The notes under the pieces were generated by a model, which was not told the DNA's origin, made no database searches, and worked only from the letters and a program-made list of their open reading frames with translations. From the NCBI GenBank assembly GCA_035236585.1, contig CP141137.1, positions 11,920,327 through 11,984,326 of the forward strand: DNA of 64,000 nucleotides, given 5' to 3'. The first letter of the stretch is position 1. The number at the start of each line of letters is the position of its first letter. Positions 37,744 to 54,013 of the stretch are shown one piece after another. Both the position numbers and the translations under genes were made by a program. Origin of the DNA: Warburgia ugandensis. Taxonomy: Eukaryota; Streptophyta; Magnoliopsida; Canellales; Canellaceae.

Positions 37744-38492
37744 TTAACAGCCTATATGTTTGTAAATTTGTCAAACCTTATCGGTTAGCTTATGTAGGAA
37801 TCTAATAACTTAGTGTAGCTGTAATTGAGATAAACCAATTAGATTGGATGGCCAATTGTTAAGTTTGGTTGCATGATCAAGCTTTCTCAAACAAATACAA
37901 AATGGGTTTATTTGAGTCACAAGATCAAATGCTTCAATTCCCAAAGAAAAGTTCACCCCCCCCTTCCCACCCAAATCCATCTATAAGGGTAATAATTATT
38001 ATTGGCCACTTCTTATCTAATTTAGCTTTTTTGTTGAATGGTAATCCAACATGATATGAAAGCCTTACTGACTAAAAGGTTGTGAGTTCAAATCATAATA
38101 CCCTTGTTTATCATGTGCAAGAGCTTATAAATGGCCTTCCACATAAGATAGTGTGGTTGAGAAATAAAAATTGTTGGCTTATTTTATATCAGCTTAAGCT
38201 TTTATGTCAAATAGTAATTTAACATAAATCCACCCAAAAGTAGCAGGCCTTGGAAGTGTCATCACCAATGTCAAGGTCCCAATGTTTAGGTGATAGCTAT
38301 GTCTTAAATGTACCATGTATGTCAATTCAATGGATAGATTATGGCATTGGTTCTTTGAGTTGTAGAATGGTTAGTAAAATAATCCTAAATAATTAGAATA
38401 AACTAGTCTTCATGAGTCCTAACTCAATGAAGTTTAATTTTTTCCATTATATTTGACATGTAGTAATTTATTAGTCTCATCAGTTCTGCCAA
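37744..38492. other. Spacer between two TIR elements
   Basis: No gene. The word GTGAGTTCAAATCATAATAC near 38080 resembles a Pol III B box but lacks a surrounding SINE or tRNA fold. Confidence 0.4.
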
Positions 38493-38984
38493 CTACTACA
38501 ATGAATGGTTTTAAAGACGGTTAAAAATGTATATACAAGATGATTAAAAAACTATCTTATAGTAGGCCGTCTTATAAAATGAAAACAAATATAAGATGAT
38601 TTTTGAAACCATCTTATAATATTACTAATATAAGATGTTTGTTGAAACTATCCTATATTAATACCAGAATCCATCTTATATTAAAAGTATTATAAGACAT
38701 TCTTTGAAAAACCATTTTATAAGATGGTCATTGAAAAATCTCTTATAAAACTTTCAAATATAAGATGATTTTTAAAAAATTGTCTTATAAAACTATGAAA
38801 ATATAAGGTGATTTTTGAAAAATCATCTTATAAAATTTCCAAATATAAAATGAAATTTGAAAATTTGTCTCAAAAAACTATGAAAACATGAGATGGTTTT
38901 TGAAAAATCGTCTTATAAAACTATAAATTATAACCATCTTATAAAACTATGAAAATATAAGACTTTAGGCTCTGCTTTGGACTC

Positions 38985-39905
38985 CTTTTTGAATAAAAAT
39001 ATAAAATACAAGACATAGGTCTTTTTGTTATCAATGTTCTCTATCTAGTATAGTAAAATTTACTAATTTTTATTGATTAATGAAGTACGAAATCATGCAC
39101 AAAATGCTCTTGAATATAAGCAAAATACTATTATTGTTCATGCAAACAATAAGTAGCAGAATATAAGCGCTACATTGGATTTCTTTTTGAATGAAAATTT
39201 AAAATCTAAGATTTGGCTCTTTATATTGTCAATGTCCCCTATCTAACACAATCAATTTTACATATTTCCATTGATTAACAAAGGGAGAAACCGTGCACAA
39301 AGTGCAATTGAACATAAGCAAAGTACTGTTAGTTCAGACGAAAAACAATAAGTAGCAGACTTTAAGATGCCTTTTTGAATGAAAATTAAAAATCTAAGAC
39401 TTTAGGTCTTCTTATTCTTAATGTTCTCTATCTAACACAATCAATTTTATTTATTTATATTAATTAACGAAGTGAAAAATCATGTACAAACTATTCTTGA
39501 ATATAAGCAAAATACTGTTATGGTTCACATGAACAACGACAAGTAGCATATTTTAAACTCTATGTTAAATGCCTTTTTGAATGAAAATTGAAAATTTAAG
39601 AATTAGCTCTTCTTATTCTCAATGTCCTCTATCTAATATGATCAATTTTAGAGATTTTCATTTGAAATGGAAAATGATGCTCAAAGTGCTCTTGAACATA
39701 AGCAAAATATTGTTATTGTTGACACGAATAACAACAAGTAGCAGCTTTAAGCTATTAGTTGGATGAATTTTTGAAAGAAAATTAAAAATCTAAGACTTGA
39801 GTCTTTTTATTCTCAATCTCCCCTATTTAGTGCAATTAGTTCTATAGATTTTCATTGAGTAATGAGGCCAAAAATCATGCATAAAGTGATCTAGAAAATA
39901 GAGCA
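38985..39905. repeat. ~195-bp tandem repeat array, 4-5 units
   Basis: Units start at 38985, 39183, 39371, 39573 and 39767, so periods are 198, 188, 202 and 194. Each opens CTTTTTGAATGAAAATT (first and last diverged), followed by AATCTAAGA, TCAATGTCC(C/T)CTATCTA, and AACATAAGCAAAATACTGTT-like blocks, and most close with AAGTAGCAG. The longest frames in it are not conserved between units. Confidence 0.8.
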
Positions 39906-39919
39906 TACACATAAAAAAA

Positions 39920-39923
<4 letters not shown>

Positions 39924-40006
<83 letters not shown>
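39924..40006. repeat. (GA)n microsatellite
   Basis: About 80 bases of GA adjoining the end of the 195-bp array. The Ser/Leu-repeat frame on the minus strand is its translation. Confidence 0.95.
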
Positions 40007-40007
<1 letters not shown>

Positions 40008-40396
40008 CTCTCTTCTTCATCCTCCTCCTCCTCTTCTTGCCTTGGTTTTTGATCTAGTGAGGGAGGGTGTTTTTTTTTTAAGTGGGGGAGGAGGGGAGGG
40101 GCGTGGGGTTTTCTATGTAGTAATTGAATATAGGACGGTTCATTGAAAACTGTCCTATATTATCTATATATCTTTCCGCTCAATCTTTCCACCTTAATTT
40201 TATTTGAATAATATACAATGATTTTTGAAAAACCATCTTATAATGTCACAAAGAATATAAGATGATTGCTGGAAATAGTTTTATAAAAAGTTTATAAGAC
40301 AATTTCTTAAAACTATCTTATTATGTCACACAAAATATAAGACGATTTTAAGAAACCATCTTATAAACATTTTATAAGATAATATCATATTTTATA

Positions 40397-40484
40397 ATAT
40401 GATATAAACTATAGATCCTTGTGGTCCGCCCCTTCCATGGACCCCGTATATTCGGGAGCTTCTTGCATTGGGGCTACTCATTTT
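40397..40484 (+). mobile_element. 5'-truncated Au SINE nested in a TIR element
   Basis: Carries ACTATAGATCCTTGTGGTCC, GCCCCTTCCATGGACCCCG and GGGAGCTTCTTGCATTGGGG. The 16-bp flank AATATCATATTTTATA is perfectly repeated at 40381-40396 and 40485-40500. Both flanks lie inside the right subterminal zone of the 38493-40603 element, so the SINE is younger. Confidence 0.85.
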
Positions 40485-40603
40485 AATATCATATTTTATA
40501 GAGCGGTTTGTAGAAATTGTCTTTTTATTTTTATTTTTAATAAGATGGTGGTGTTTAAACCGCCTTTTTTTGCCGTCTTATAAAACCCAAATCTTAGTAG
40601 TAG

Positions 40604-41289
40604 CTACTTACCTCAACAATAGACTATAAACAAACTTTAAATGCTCTTTCATTATAACACTAGAAAGAAATGTTAAATTATAATGATTTTCCCCTAGAAA
40701 CATAAGCCTTAATGCTCTATTTTTGAATTTAAGTTTCCTAATGTATATTTAAAGAAAAAGAGTCGCAATAGGAGTAGATGCTGTCTCTAGTGATGATTTT
40801 TGGTAAATCTGAGCCAGTTATCATGTTCAATATACAAAAATTAGGGAACTCACAGGAAATCAATGCATTTGGATGATCTCAACCACTTGTTTTCGATCTT
40901 TGAAGATCTGATGGTTGTGATTTTCAACTCAAAGAAACATGAGTTAAAAGCATCCATTGGGCATAAAATTTGGTACCCAACCTATCTAAGTCAACATGAT
41001 GAACAACTTGATCTCCCAAAAAAATACATGAGGGAGCACCTACTCTATTAGATGCTTATTAGTGTCTACTCTACAAAGACTCCAAAGAAAAATAAGCAGA
41101 AGCGCTCTTGCTTGCTTAAAGAAGTGCTTATCAATAAGCGTCACATGGACTTGTGTGTTTTTTTCTCAAGGGATTTCTCAATGGAACTAGTATTAGATTC
41201 ATGTAACTGGGTAGATTAGCTTCAATAACTGATGCATTGTGCTTGTTCTAAGAAATATCTCAACCAGATCCTAAATGCTCGTCGACGAC
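40604..41289. other. Intergenic, no gene recognised
   Basis: The 62-residue frame at 40863-41051 has no recognisable domain. Nothing else is supported. Confidence 0.45.
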
Positions 41290-41475
41290 AGAAGGGGAGC
41301 CTTGGCACAACGGTAAAAGTTATTGTCGTGTGACCTTGAGGTCACGAGTTCAAGGCTTGGAAACAGCCTCTTGTAAATTCAAGATAAAGCTCTGTACTTT
41401 AGGCCCCTGTGGTCCACCCCTTCCCTAGACCCTGCATAGACAGGAGCTTCGTGTACTCGGACTGCCCTTTTTAAC
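41290..41475 (+). mobile_element. Full-length Au SINE
   Basis: AGAAGGGGAGCCTTGGCACA start, GGTCACGAGTTCAAGG B box, a GTGGTCCACCCC block, GACTGCCCTTTTT end. The 20-bp flank CCTAAATGCTC(G/A)TCGACGAC is at 41270-41289 and 41476-41495 with one mismatch. Confidence 0.9.
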
Positions 41476-41552
41476 CCTAAATGCTCATCGACGACCACTC
41501 TGTTTTATTAGCACAAAAGCTACAGGAGATCCATAAAATCGGGACCATATCT

Positions 41553-41830
41553 TGGGTTATATTCTCAGGGCTACGACTTAGACACTTTCATGCACTTATT
41601 CAATCTGTCCAACCATAACTCATCTCAAGTGGTAATTACGAGTTCTGGGTTATGTTCACAAGGGAGGACTTCGACACGTCCATGCACATTCAAATCTGTC
41701 CAACAGTAACTCATCTCAAGTGGTACTTACAAGTTCTGGGTTACGTTCTCAAGGCTAGGACTTCGACACGTCCATGCACTTAATCAAACATAACCAACCA
41801 TGACTCATCTCAAGTGGTAATTGCAAGTTC
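41553..41830. repeat. Three-copy ~93-bp minisatellite
   Basis: Units start at 41553, 41646 and 41737 with TGGGTTA(T/C)(A/G)TTC and end CATCTCAAGTGGTA(A/C)TT..AGTTC. Units two and three share GGACTTCGACACGTCCATGC. 41831-42400 shows no gene. Confidence 0.75.
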
Positions 41831-42399
41831 CATCATTGTTCAAAGAGCGGCTTTGAATTTTTTCAAGTCAACTTCTGAAAAGTACGAGTTGATCGGTTTT
41901 ACTGTGTGACCAATGACCCAGTTGCCTGGCAACTTGTTAGAAACTCTGTAGCTTAATTTGCCATGACAGAGTCAATGTCACGCAAGGCCAGCTGATTAAA
42001 ACACAAGCAGCCGAATATATGGCTTTTAATAGGTGAGCAGTTTGGTGATGGACATTTTTGTCTATGAGTCCATGAAGGTTATGAGAACGAACTGAGTCAA
42101 ACTCAGTCAGACTGGCCAACAGTTGCAGAATCAGTCACGCTGACCTCTACCTTGTCCATAACTTCGAGTTTAGAGGTGGAAAGTAACAGATTGATTTACA
42201 GTGATAAAACTTTCCCAGATTTACATAATTGGTAGAACTTTCCTAGAGCTACGTAATATGACAATCCGTGATGAGGTATAGAATATCGTTAACTATGCTC
42301 TAGTCAGATCTCCTAAATACTTCGACAAGACGAGATACGGAAGATACTTGACTATGAACTTGTGAGATCTCTATTTGATACTTTAGTCATCAGGGCGAG

Positions 42400-43580
42400 T
42401 GGTTAAATACAAGCTAGGGGACGAGTTATTGGACTGAACAAGAATTGTACAACTTGGGTTGGGCTGGATGGAATAAGTGTGGGCTTAGCCCAATCTTCAT
42501 ACACAGCAGCCAACGTCTTGCGGCGGGGCGCTCTGAGGATGCGGAGAGCAAACAAAGGCGAGTTTGCTGGTATGCAGATACTCAAACCCTTGAGAAGACA
42601 GAGGCTTTATGAAGATGTCTGGCAAGTTGATCTTTCGTCGATATAAACTGAACTTCTAAAAGCATGAAATAGAGAGTTGGCAGTCAAATATGTGGCGACT
42701 AAGTTTTCGCATCATAGAATCGGTTTTAACATGGGAGGAATCCCAAGTTCACTTAACATCAATCTCAGCCATATGATCTGAGCCATTGTGTTGATGATGT
42801 TTCTACATTCAGATTCCGTACAAGCTGGGGCGATCATTTGCTGATTCCTAGCTGACAGTGAGATTAAATTGTTCCCCAAGAAAATCACAAAGCCATCAGT
42901 GGAGCGTTGATCATCGGGGCAACCCCTCAATCGGCATCTGAGAAGCTTTGTAGTTTTAACGTCGTAGGTTTAGAAATTAATAAGCCAGGTGATAATGTGA
43001 ATTTAAGATACCTCAAGATACATTTGACAGCCTATTAATGGATATCAGTCGGTGCTTGTCGTCATTAGAGCATATGGCTTTTTCGAAATGTGTCTTAAAA
43101 CCATGTGGTGAGTTTGTTGAGGAGCTTGTGGGGCTTCACCATAACCTGCAAAATCTACAGAAAGGTCTAAAACTATATTGGTTAGTAATGGAAAATGCCT
43201 TGTCATTAGTTTCGCCCAATTGGATGGTGTTGATTGGAGCTCATTGAGGTTAACTAGAATGGAATAAGTTTGGAAGGTTAGGTGTTGTAGGCAAGTTTGG
43301 TGATGAGGTGGATAGAGGCATGGAGGCTTGTGATTGGAGAGAGAGTAATGGAAGAGGAGGTAGATTAGAAGATGGGTCTGATTGAGATGAACCGGGTAAA
43401 CTATCTGGTATATGCTTTGAGGATTGACTAGTGGAATTGCATGAGTTTGGTAAGGTTGGCGAGTCATTGAAAGACTTACCAAGCGTGGTCCCACTGTTGA
43501 TGGCCTATAGTAGACGAAATTGCTATCCAAGGTGGCAAATTAGGTGGGACCACGTAAACAAATTGAACAAATCGGAAGCC
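42400..43580 (-). pseudogene. Ty1/copia relic lacking the RT core
   Basis: Minus strand. A Ser/Pro/Leu-rich segment of the type between integrase and RT lies at 43530-43045. It passes almost directly into the start of the RNase H region near 43010 (frame pieces AVKCILRYLK and LKLQSFSDAD). This continues at 42930-42712 with GCPDDQRSTDGF and ESECRNIINTMAQIIWLRLML, the copia RNase H signature with substitutions. The central RT, including the YVDD motif, is missing. Downstream, about 42620-42403 matches the polyprotein end and beginning of a 3' flank. Stops and frameshifts make it non-functional. Confidence 0.7.
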
Positions 43581-45331
43581 ATATTTGTGCATATGCTAAG
43601 CTTTTAACAGTGGATATACTGTCAACCAATTGTTCTTAGAAAATGATGATTTTGTTTTTTACTACAAGGAGCTTCAAGTGGAGCTTTACCAATTATCAAG
43701 TAGGCCATTAACCATTGAGGCCTACTAGCATGAGAAAAAAGACTTAGGCTGGTATTTACTACATGGCATATCTTCCTCTGAGCTGCCCCATTGCGAAATT
43801 AACCACCAAAATTCGGCAATGAATAGTAAGAAACATTTATTACCATCAACATGAGACCCTGTGGACCATTTACATGAGAAGAGCATGGTTCTGGTCCATG
43901 CAAATGGCTTCCCTCCAATACCAAGATCGTGTTAAGCATCAGTAGTTACCTTTTGATGGTGAAAGCGGCAATGAGTAGTCATATATCAAAGGACATACAT
44001 TAAAATAAAATCAGTAGCCACTAGCCAACATAACGGACATGTGTTGGTTGTTAGGTTTGACAAATTAAGTCGTGTTCACATTTAGCAAAAGGAGTGTGAT
44101 TGCTTGTCTGCTACCGCCATTTTAGCTCTTCCTATAATTTGTATGCATGTAGTTCTCCCGTTGTCCGCTAATGACAATTTTGTTTCTCCTATATGCGTGT
44201 AGTAACTAAAATGGAATCCATTATAATGTCTTCGAATGGTTGCATTTGTTACTAAAGTAGGTAAAGAGGGACAATTTATTCATGAAATTGTGCTTTTCTT
44301 ATTCTTTTATTTCATACAAGCAAAGAATTATAAAGCAAGTCACTCACACACATTTTTAAATCTAATTTCCAGTCAAAAGAAAAAATCATGACTTGAACTT
44401 GAAACTAAGCGCACTTCAGGGGAATGTTTAATGTCTATCAACATTTGCATTAGACATTTATTGGCTCCTGAAACTAGTGTTTGATTCAATAATAAGTCAC
44501 ATTTTTTTGAGAGGATAAACTAACATTTATGGAAATAATGGGAGAGTTACAAATTATTAGAGAATTTTTTAATTCAAAACAAGGAACTATGAGCTTGAGA
44601 TTTTTCAACCAAAAATTAACATGTAAATATGTTCATAACTATATAAGATGATTCATAGTCTTCAAAGGGACAATATGAAGAAAAGGGCAAGATCATAATC
44701 TACACAAAGTGGGAGATTACATGTAAATTTTTGATATACTTTATATTCCACCCAAGAAGGAAAAATAAAAATTCTTAAGTTCTAGAATTTTCTTGAAAGC
44801 CCGTATTATATCCATCCAAAAGATGCCTTGTGTACAGTGGATGCACATAGTATGCTTATGTTGCGCCAATAAGTAACACATCAGGCCTCATCCTCTATTT
44901 TTTGAGAAATCCATATCATTCATTGGGTTCTCCTTTTCCTGCAATTAGAGATACCAAAAATCTCATTTGTCCCTAAGGTGGGCACTGCCCATTGAAGTGT
45001 GGATGGTGTTAACAAGAAAGGTTCTTTCTTTTTTTTTTTCAATCTCAGTCCTAGTCCACAATTTTAGAGGTCCTTAGAGGTACATATCAAATGAAATTTT
45101 TGGTACCCACATCTTGGGAGGGCAAACTGTTAAGTGTTCATTTTTGGCTAAAAGACCCCTAGTTTAGCATTCAATAAGATCATCTTACTATCCAAATTGC
45201 AAAATTTAGCTTGATTGACCATCCAAACCTTCCATTTCTCAAAATCAATGTTAAATGATTATTAGAGCTTATTAGATGATTAATGTACTGTTTAGATGAT
45301 TCTAATTTAGTCTTTTATTTTGTAGATCAAC
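43581..45331. other. Intergenic, no gene recognised
   Basis: No domain-bearing frame. 44900-45200 contains words seen in miniature elements elsewhere, but no paired arm was found. Confidence 0.4.
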
Positions 45332-46191
45332 TGAAGGAAGGAAGGATGGCTCAGATCTATGATCAACGGTGCAGATAAAAAAGGCAAGAGTCCTAATCAA
45401 CAAGGAATCCTAAAAGGGATGGAGTTCTAATTGGAAGAGGAGAAAGTTTTCCCATAAAACTCTAACTCTTCAAGGATAGAGTTTAAGGAAGGAGTTGATA
45501 AAGATAAGGAAGAAGGTGGAGAAGAAGAAGGAAGAAAAAGGCTATAAAGAGTAAAACCGTATGAGGGGGAGGGGGAGTTATATTTTTTTCTTAGCTTTGT
45601 TTCTTTCACCTTGTTTCCATTCAACCGCACCATTTTCTATTTTAGCACTAGCCCAACCGTCATCTCCATTCATCACACAAGGCCCGCCCCATCTTCCCTT
45701 TTCACTAGTCACCCTTCTCCTTCGTCTGTTCTTCACCGCATCATCCACAGCACCAGTTTCCACCTACTTCTCCACCAACCCCATCTCACGAACCTATCTC
45801 TCCCAATCACTCGTTTTCTTCTCCCTCTCATTCTCTCCACCTCTACCTAGTCCTCCATGTACCGACATCCATCTGGCCTTCCTTGCCACCTCTCTTCTCC
45901 CTCCTTTTTTTTATTTTTTTCTTTCCTTTGCTGCACCCAGCCCATCTCCCATCTTCATCCATTGCACAAGCCACCCATCTTCTTTTTCTTGCCATACTTA
46001 GTTTCCAACAGGAAACCGAGTTCTATTTTAACCGCACTCCACTTCTTCTCTTTTCCATTACAATCTCCTAAGCCAAGGTCGCACGCGCCAGCATTTGATT
46101 CAACGCACCACCCCTTATCTGTTACCATTCTCTGACTGCACTAAGCTTAGATATCTCACCGTTACATTACTACCCGCACCCATCTCTATCT

Positions 46192-49716
<3,525 letters not shown>

Positions 49717-49799
49717 AAAATTAAAGAGATTGATATAATCAACAAAGTAGATCTGTTTAAGAATACTAGAAGATTTACTTTGAACACAAAAATTGACTT

Positions 49800-50327
49800 A
49801 ATAGTGTTGGTCATAAATATTCAACATTTGTTAAATGTATTTTCTTGGCACTTTTAATGAATTTCTTGAATTTCTCGATCAAGTAAAACTCAATATTATC
49901 TTGTCTATTTTGAGACAATAGAATAAGATCAGTATTTTGTCTCCTTTCAATAATGCCTTCAAAATTTTCTAATCTTTTTCTCAATCTCATGTCAAGTTTA
50001 CACCAAAACTCATTCTCATTCAATGACCAATAGGCAAAAGATGTGAGATAATGTACTATTCTATGAAGAACAAAGTACCTACAAATTAGTCATAGCTGGG
50101 AAGCATATGAAAAATGTTACAACAACAAAGTACCTTCAAAACTTGCTGATTACAAGTGATTTGAAATGAGAACAAAAGATAAAAAACAAAAATTATGTAA
50201 GATAGCAAAATCCGGTGATAAAAATTGACCTTTAAACTTTACTTTAGACAAAGATCTCACCATAAATCTATTAGATGCTCTACTCTTTCTTCCATGAATT
50301 TTGTAGAGAGAAATTTCTTTCTTATTT

Positions 50328-50405
<78 letters not shown>

Positions 50406-52597
50406 TAAACTTTGTTGTTGTGTCGAATGAGTCCTCAAACACCTCTGTATAGCACTATAGGTAGATGCATTAGGAGCACATAAAGGCTCAAATGCATTTG
50501 AAAAACATATATTGTAAAAGTTTGTGTTGCATTAAAGTCTAAATTAAGGAAAATGCTATACAAACATAGAAAAGGATGTGTCTTCTAGATGCAACCTTGC
50601 TTGGCTCCACCCTTAGGCTGGTTGATCCATTTATCATGTTCATCCTGCCTTAGATCCAAATTCTAGATTGTTGGATGATTTGAGCTATGTCATTTTAGCC
50701 TTTTAAATCATGACCATTGAATTTTTTGAACTAAAAATATTGGTACCTTCTCTCAAGGTGCTACTCCTTTTATGAGGAGCCAAGTTCAAAAATCTTGATT
50801 GCATATAATACCTTCTCTCAAGGTGAATATCTATGCAACCATTTATTTGAATATTTTGCATGTGAGTTCACTATAACTCTCCCATATAGTAGGATATCTC
50901 TCATGATATATAGCTTTTAGAAATTGCATGTGGTTGAGGAGTTTCCAAACTAAGAAACTTATAGGATTTGTTTGTGATTGTATATCTAATGAAAGTATAG
51001 CAATATGTGATATTATCCTACTTTAGACTTGATTATCTTTGTAGCATGACATGCAATGATAAGATTTAGCTAGCCTTCTCATTTTCATATCTCACATGGA
51101 ATGGTCTCAAGTTTATAGTGAGGAGCTATGATAAGAATTCTAACATGCTAAGAACAATACTTCTCTTGAATGTTTTTCAAACAACCTTTGACTAGTATGG
51201 AGTTAACCATCTCAACTGCATTTATGTTTTTTTTTTACTTAGTGACACTATTTACTAAGGAATATCATGAGCTTGAGTCCTTTGGGAATATTAGTCACCC
51301 TCCAGAAAATGAGAATTCTCTTAACACATGTCCTTCTCCATGCTTAGACCATGATGTCTTAATCTTTTGAGGGAATTTATCAGATTCTGTTTCAGAATTG
51401 GACCTCAATGTCCTAATCTTTTTAGGCTGTTGTTTTGACCATGTGACAAAGATCATAATTAACTCAAGAATAAATTATTCTCCTTCTTAATGAATAATTT
51501 CTCACTTATTTTGTATTTTTTCCATATGTCACATTTGTCTACCACCCAATTCTCACAACGGACCACTAGATTCTTATAATCTTGGCTCCAAAGTACCACA
51601 ATTTGGAATTGGCCTAAGATGAATAATTATTTTAATATATTAAAATTAACATTTTCTAATCTACCACATCACGCCCTAAAAGAATCACTCATAGATGTGA
51701 GCAAAAGGAACAATAATACTAGGTCTAGATACTAGTCCTTTGCTCTTATCAATAGCCCTTAAACATGACTCTTACCCTCTTGGAACCCCCCTTGTCTCAA
51801 CCGTTTTATCAATCTTTAACAAGTTTTGATCTCCATTAAGGCGCTTCATTGGACATTGCCTATTTTTGATCCACTAATCTCTCTCACTAGATGTTGTATT
51901 GACGTTAGAAATCAAGCCAATAGTAACTAAGTTCTTAGCATTCTTGCAGGTGGTTCTCTTTCATCAAATATTGAACACATATAGCAAATTATGCTAATAA
52001 TATTTATCTTCTATATATAAATCTTCAACTGTTGGTAAATATGTTTTTCTTGCACTTGAATGAATTATTGAATCTTAGTTTAGACGTGTACTTCAAAAAG
52101 TAGCTTCTTAAAGATAGTTGAAGCCTCTCAAATTTAAAGGGATTGATGGTAGCTCTATCCCCTATATTCAACCAAGTTAGACTCCATTTTATCTTTTCCA
52201 AATTGTATCATTAGAACAAGATTAAAATTTTGTCTCCTTTCAAAATGCCTTCAAAATTGTTTAAACTTCTCAATCAATCACCTCATTAAGCCAAAGATAT
52301 GAGATCGTGTATTGTTCTTCAATTTAACAAATTACTTAAAAAATCCTCTTATTGCAATAGAAGCTTCGAAATGCATGTATAATGTTACAACAACCAAAAG
52401 GACCTTCATAACCTAGTAGTTATAGGTCATCTAAAATGAGAATAGAATATCTCAAATGTAATACTGTGGTGACCAAAGTATAAGCATAAGAAATTGACCT
52501 TGAAACTTTAGAAGAAGATCTCATTGAAGATATGATAAATGCACCACTCTTTCTCTCTCTTTGAATTATGCAAACTCGAACTTCTTTTCATCGCTTT

Positions 52598-52670
<73 letters not shown>
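49800..52670. repeat. Two diverged ~0.6-kb repeats, each ending in a GA tract
   Basis: 49800-50402 and 52010-52670 share ordered blocks: TTGTCTCCTTTCAA, ATGCCTTCAAAATT, GATGTGAGAT/GATATGAGAT, AATGTTACAACAAC, GGACCTTCATAA/GTACCTTCAAAA, AAATTGACCTT, AAGATCTCA, then (GA)n at 50333-50402 and 52601-52670. The interval 50403-52010 has no recognised gene. Confidence 0.6.
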
Positions 52671-52674
<4 letters not shown>

Positions 52675-54013
52675 CTTAATCATGGTGATATTTTGATTGG
52701 ATATTCAGATGTAGAAGTTTCCTTAAACATCTCTTGATGAAAAAAAAATTCAGTCTTCTTGGAGAACTTGAAGGAACCATTTCATATGGTTGAATTGGGA
52801 GATTGTGCTTTGCACTTTTATTTTAAGCTTGTGGAAGATTATTTAAAACATATTGTCTATGAAAGATTATGGATAAATATATTATTCTCAAAGATTAGCA
52901 TTCTAACTTCAACCAAGACAATGAGGACACTTCTCATTTTCAAGTCTAGGTACAATAGTATAAACTTCTTTGATTATGGCTAATAAGCAAGGCATATTCT
53001 CAATTAAGGAAGAAGTACATTTAATCAGCAAACATAAAAATTTATGTGGATCTATATCAATAAACTTGCACATTGTCATAACACAAATCCAAATAGCCCT
53101 AATCCCATTCCAAACCGATATTTCATTGGTACACTATTAATTCACTGAAAACCTTAGTTCACATTTTCTTAGCAAATCCTTAAACAAGACTTTTTGGATG
53201 AAAGATCTAGGGATGTCCAATTAAGAAAAAGTTGCATGTGAACCCTAGAAAGTTTACTTCTCCCTTAGGCAAGTAAGAGATTACCTAAGAGACTACCAAT
53301 TAACATTTTTTGTGATCTTTTTCAAATTGCATCAAGCATTGGGACTAGTAGAAGATAGATCCATGGATGAGGAAAGCCATTAATAATCACAACCAGAGAT
53401 TCTTAGTTGATATTAGCATTGAAGAGTCATTACCAAAAGTCTCCATTTGCAAATATCTTTTGGAAGGCATAATCAGGACCTTACTTATGAGACTTTATCT
53501 AATTTCTATCAATATTGTCAATCTCTTTAGCAAAATAGAATAAATGCTTCTTCTTTAATGAAGTAGATAAGAGTAGATACTCTTCCCAATAGCTTTCTCA
53601 AGCATGCATTGAAGATTTCTAAAGGAAGAAATCTTGCTAGTTCCATGTTCATCTTTTACTCCTAAGTCAAACTCATCCAAAAACTTCTAAGGAAAAGATG
53701 GGAAACATAAAATGTAATGTTCTGCATCTGAGTTTAGATTCTACAGGTGGTGCAACTAATTTAATTGAAAACAAATTTTTTGGCCCAGTGTACTCTAATT
53801 GTTAGTTCAAGAAGGGATGGTGGAGGTCCAATATTCATCAACACCTCTTCTCCATGTTAAATAAAAGATGAGATTAGTTGCATCAATTAAAGCTGAAACA
53901 AACAAATGCAAATGTGAAAGAGAGTAGTTTGCAACTTACCCCATAAAAAAGAAAAGTCATGACATCCAACATGCTTGCTAATTGAAGATAAATCTCAGTA
54001 ACTCAGCTGTTAA
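52671..54013. other. Intergenic, no gene recognised
   Basis: A 74-residue frame at 52759-52983 has no recognisable domain. No other element is supported. Confidence 0.4.

Larger units (their letters stand above)
38493..40603. mobile_element. CACTA-like TIR element with internal tandem array
   Basis: The ends CTACTACAATGAATGG and (complement) CTACTACTAAGATTTGGG are inverted; both continue into GGTTTTA(T)AAGACGG. The subterminal zones (38540-38960 and 40125-40590) are packed with short alternating ATAAGATG/CATCTTAT repeats. No target duplication is clear (CAA versus CTA). The interior is mainly a ~195-bp tandem array and a GA tract, with no transposase. It is 2111 bp with a later SINE inserted at 40397-40484. 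Confidence 0.6.

Noticed and set aside
45561..46001. 146-residue Ser/Pro/Phe-rich frame upstream of the CT tract
   Set aside because: Lies in the pyrimidine-rich leader of the solo LTR just after its TATA box. Composition explains the open frame.
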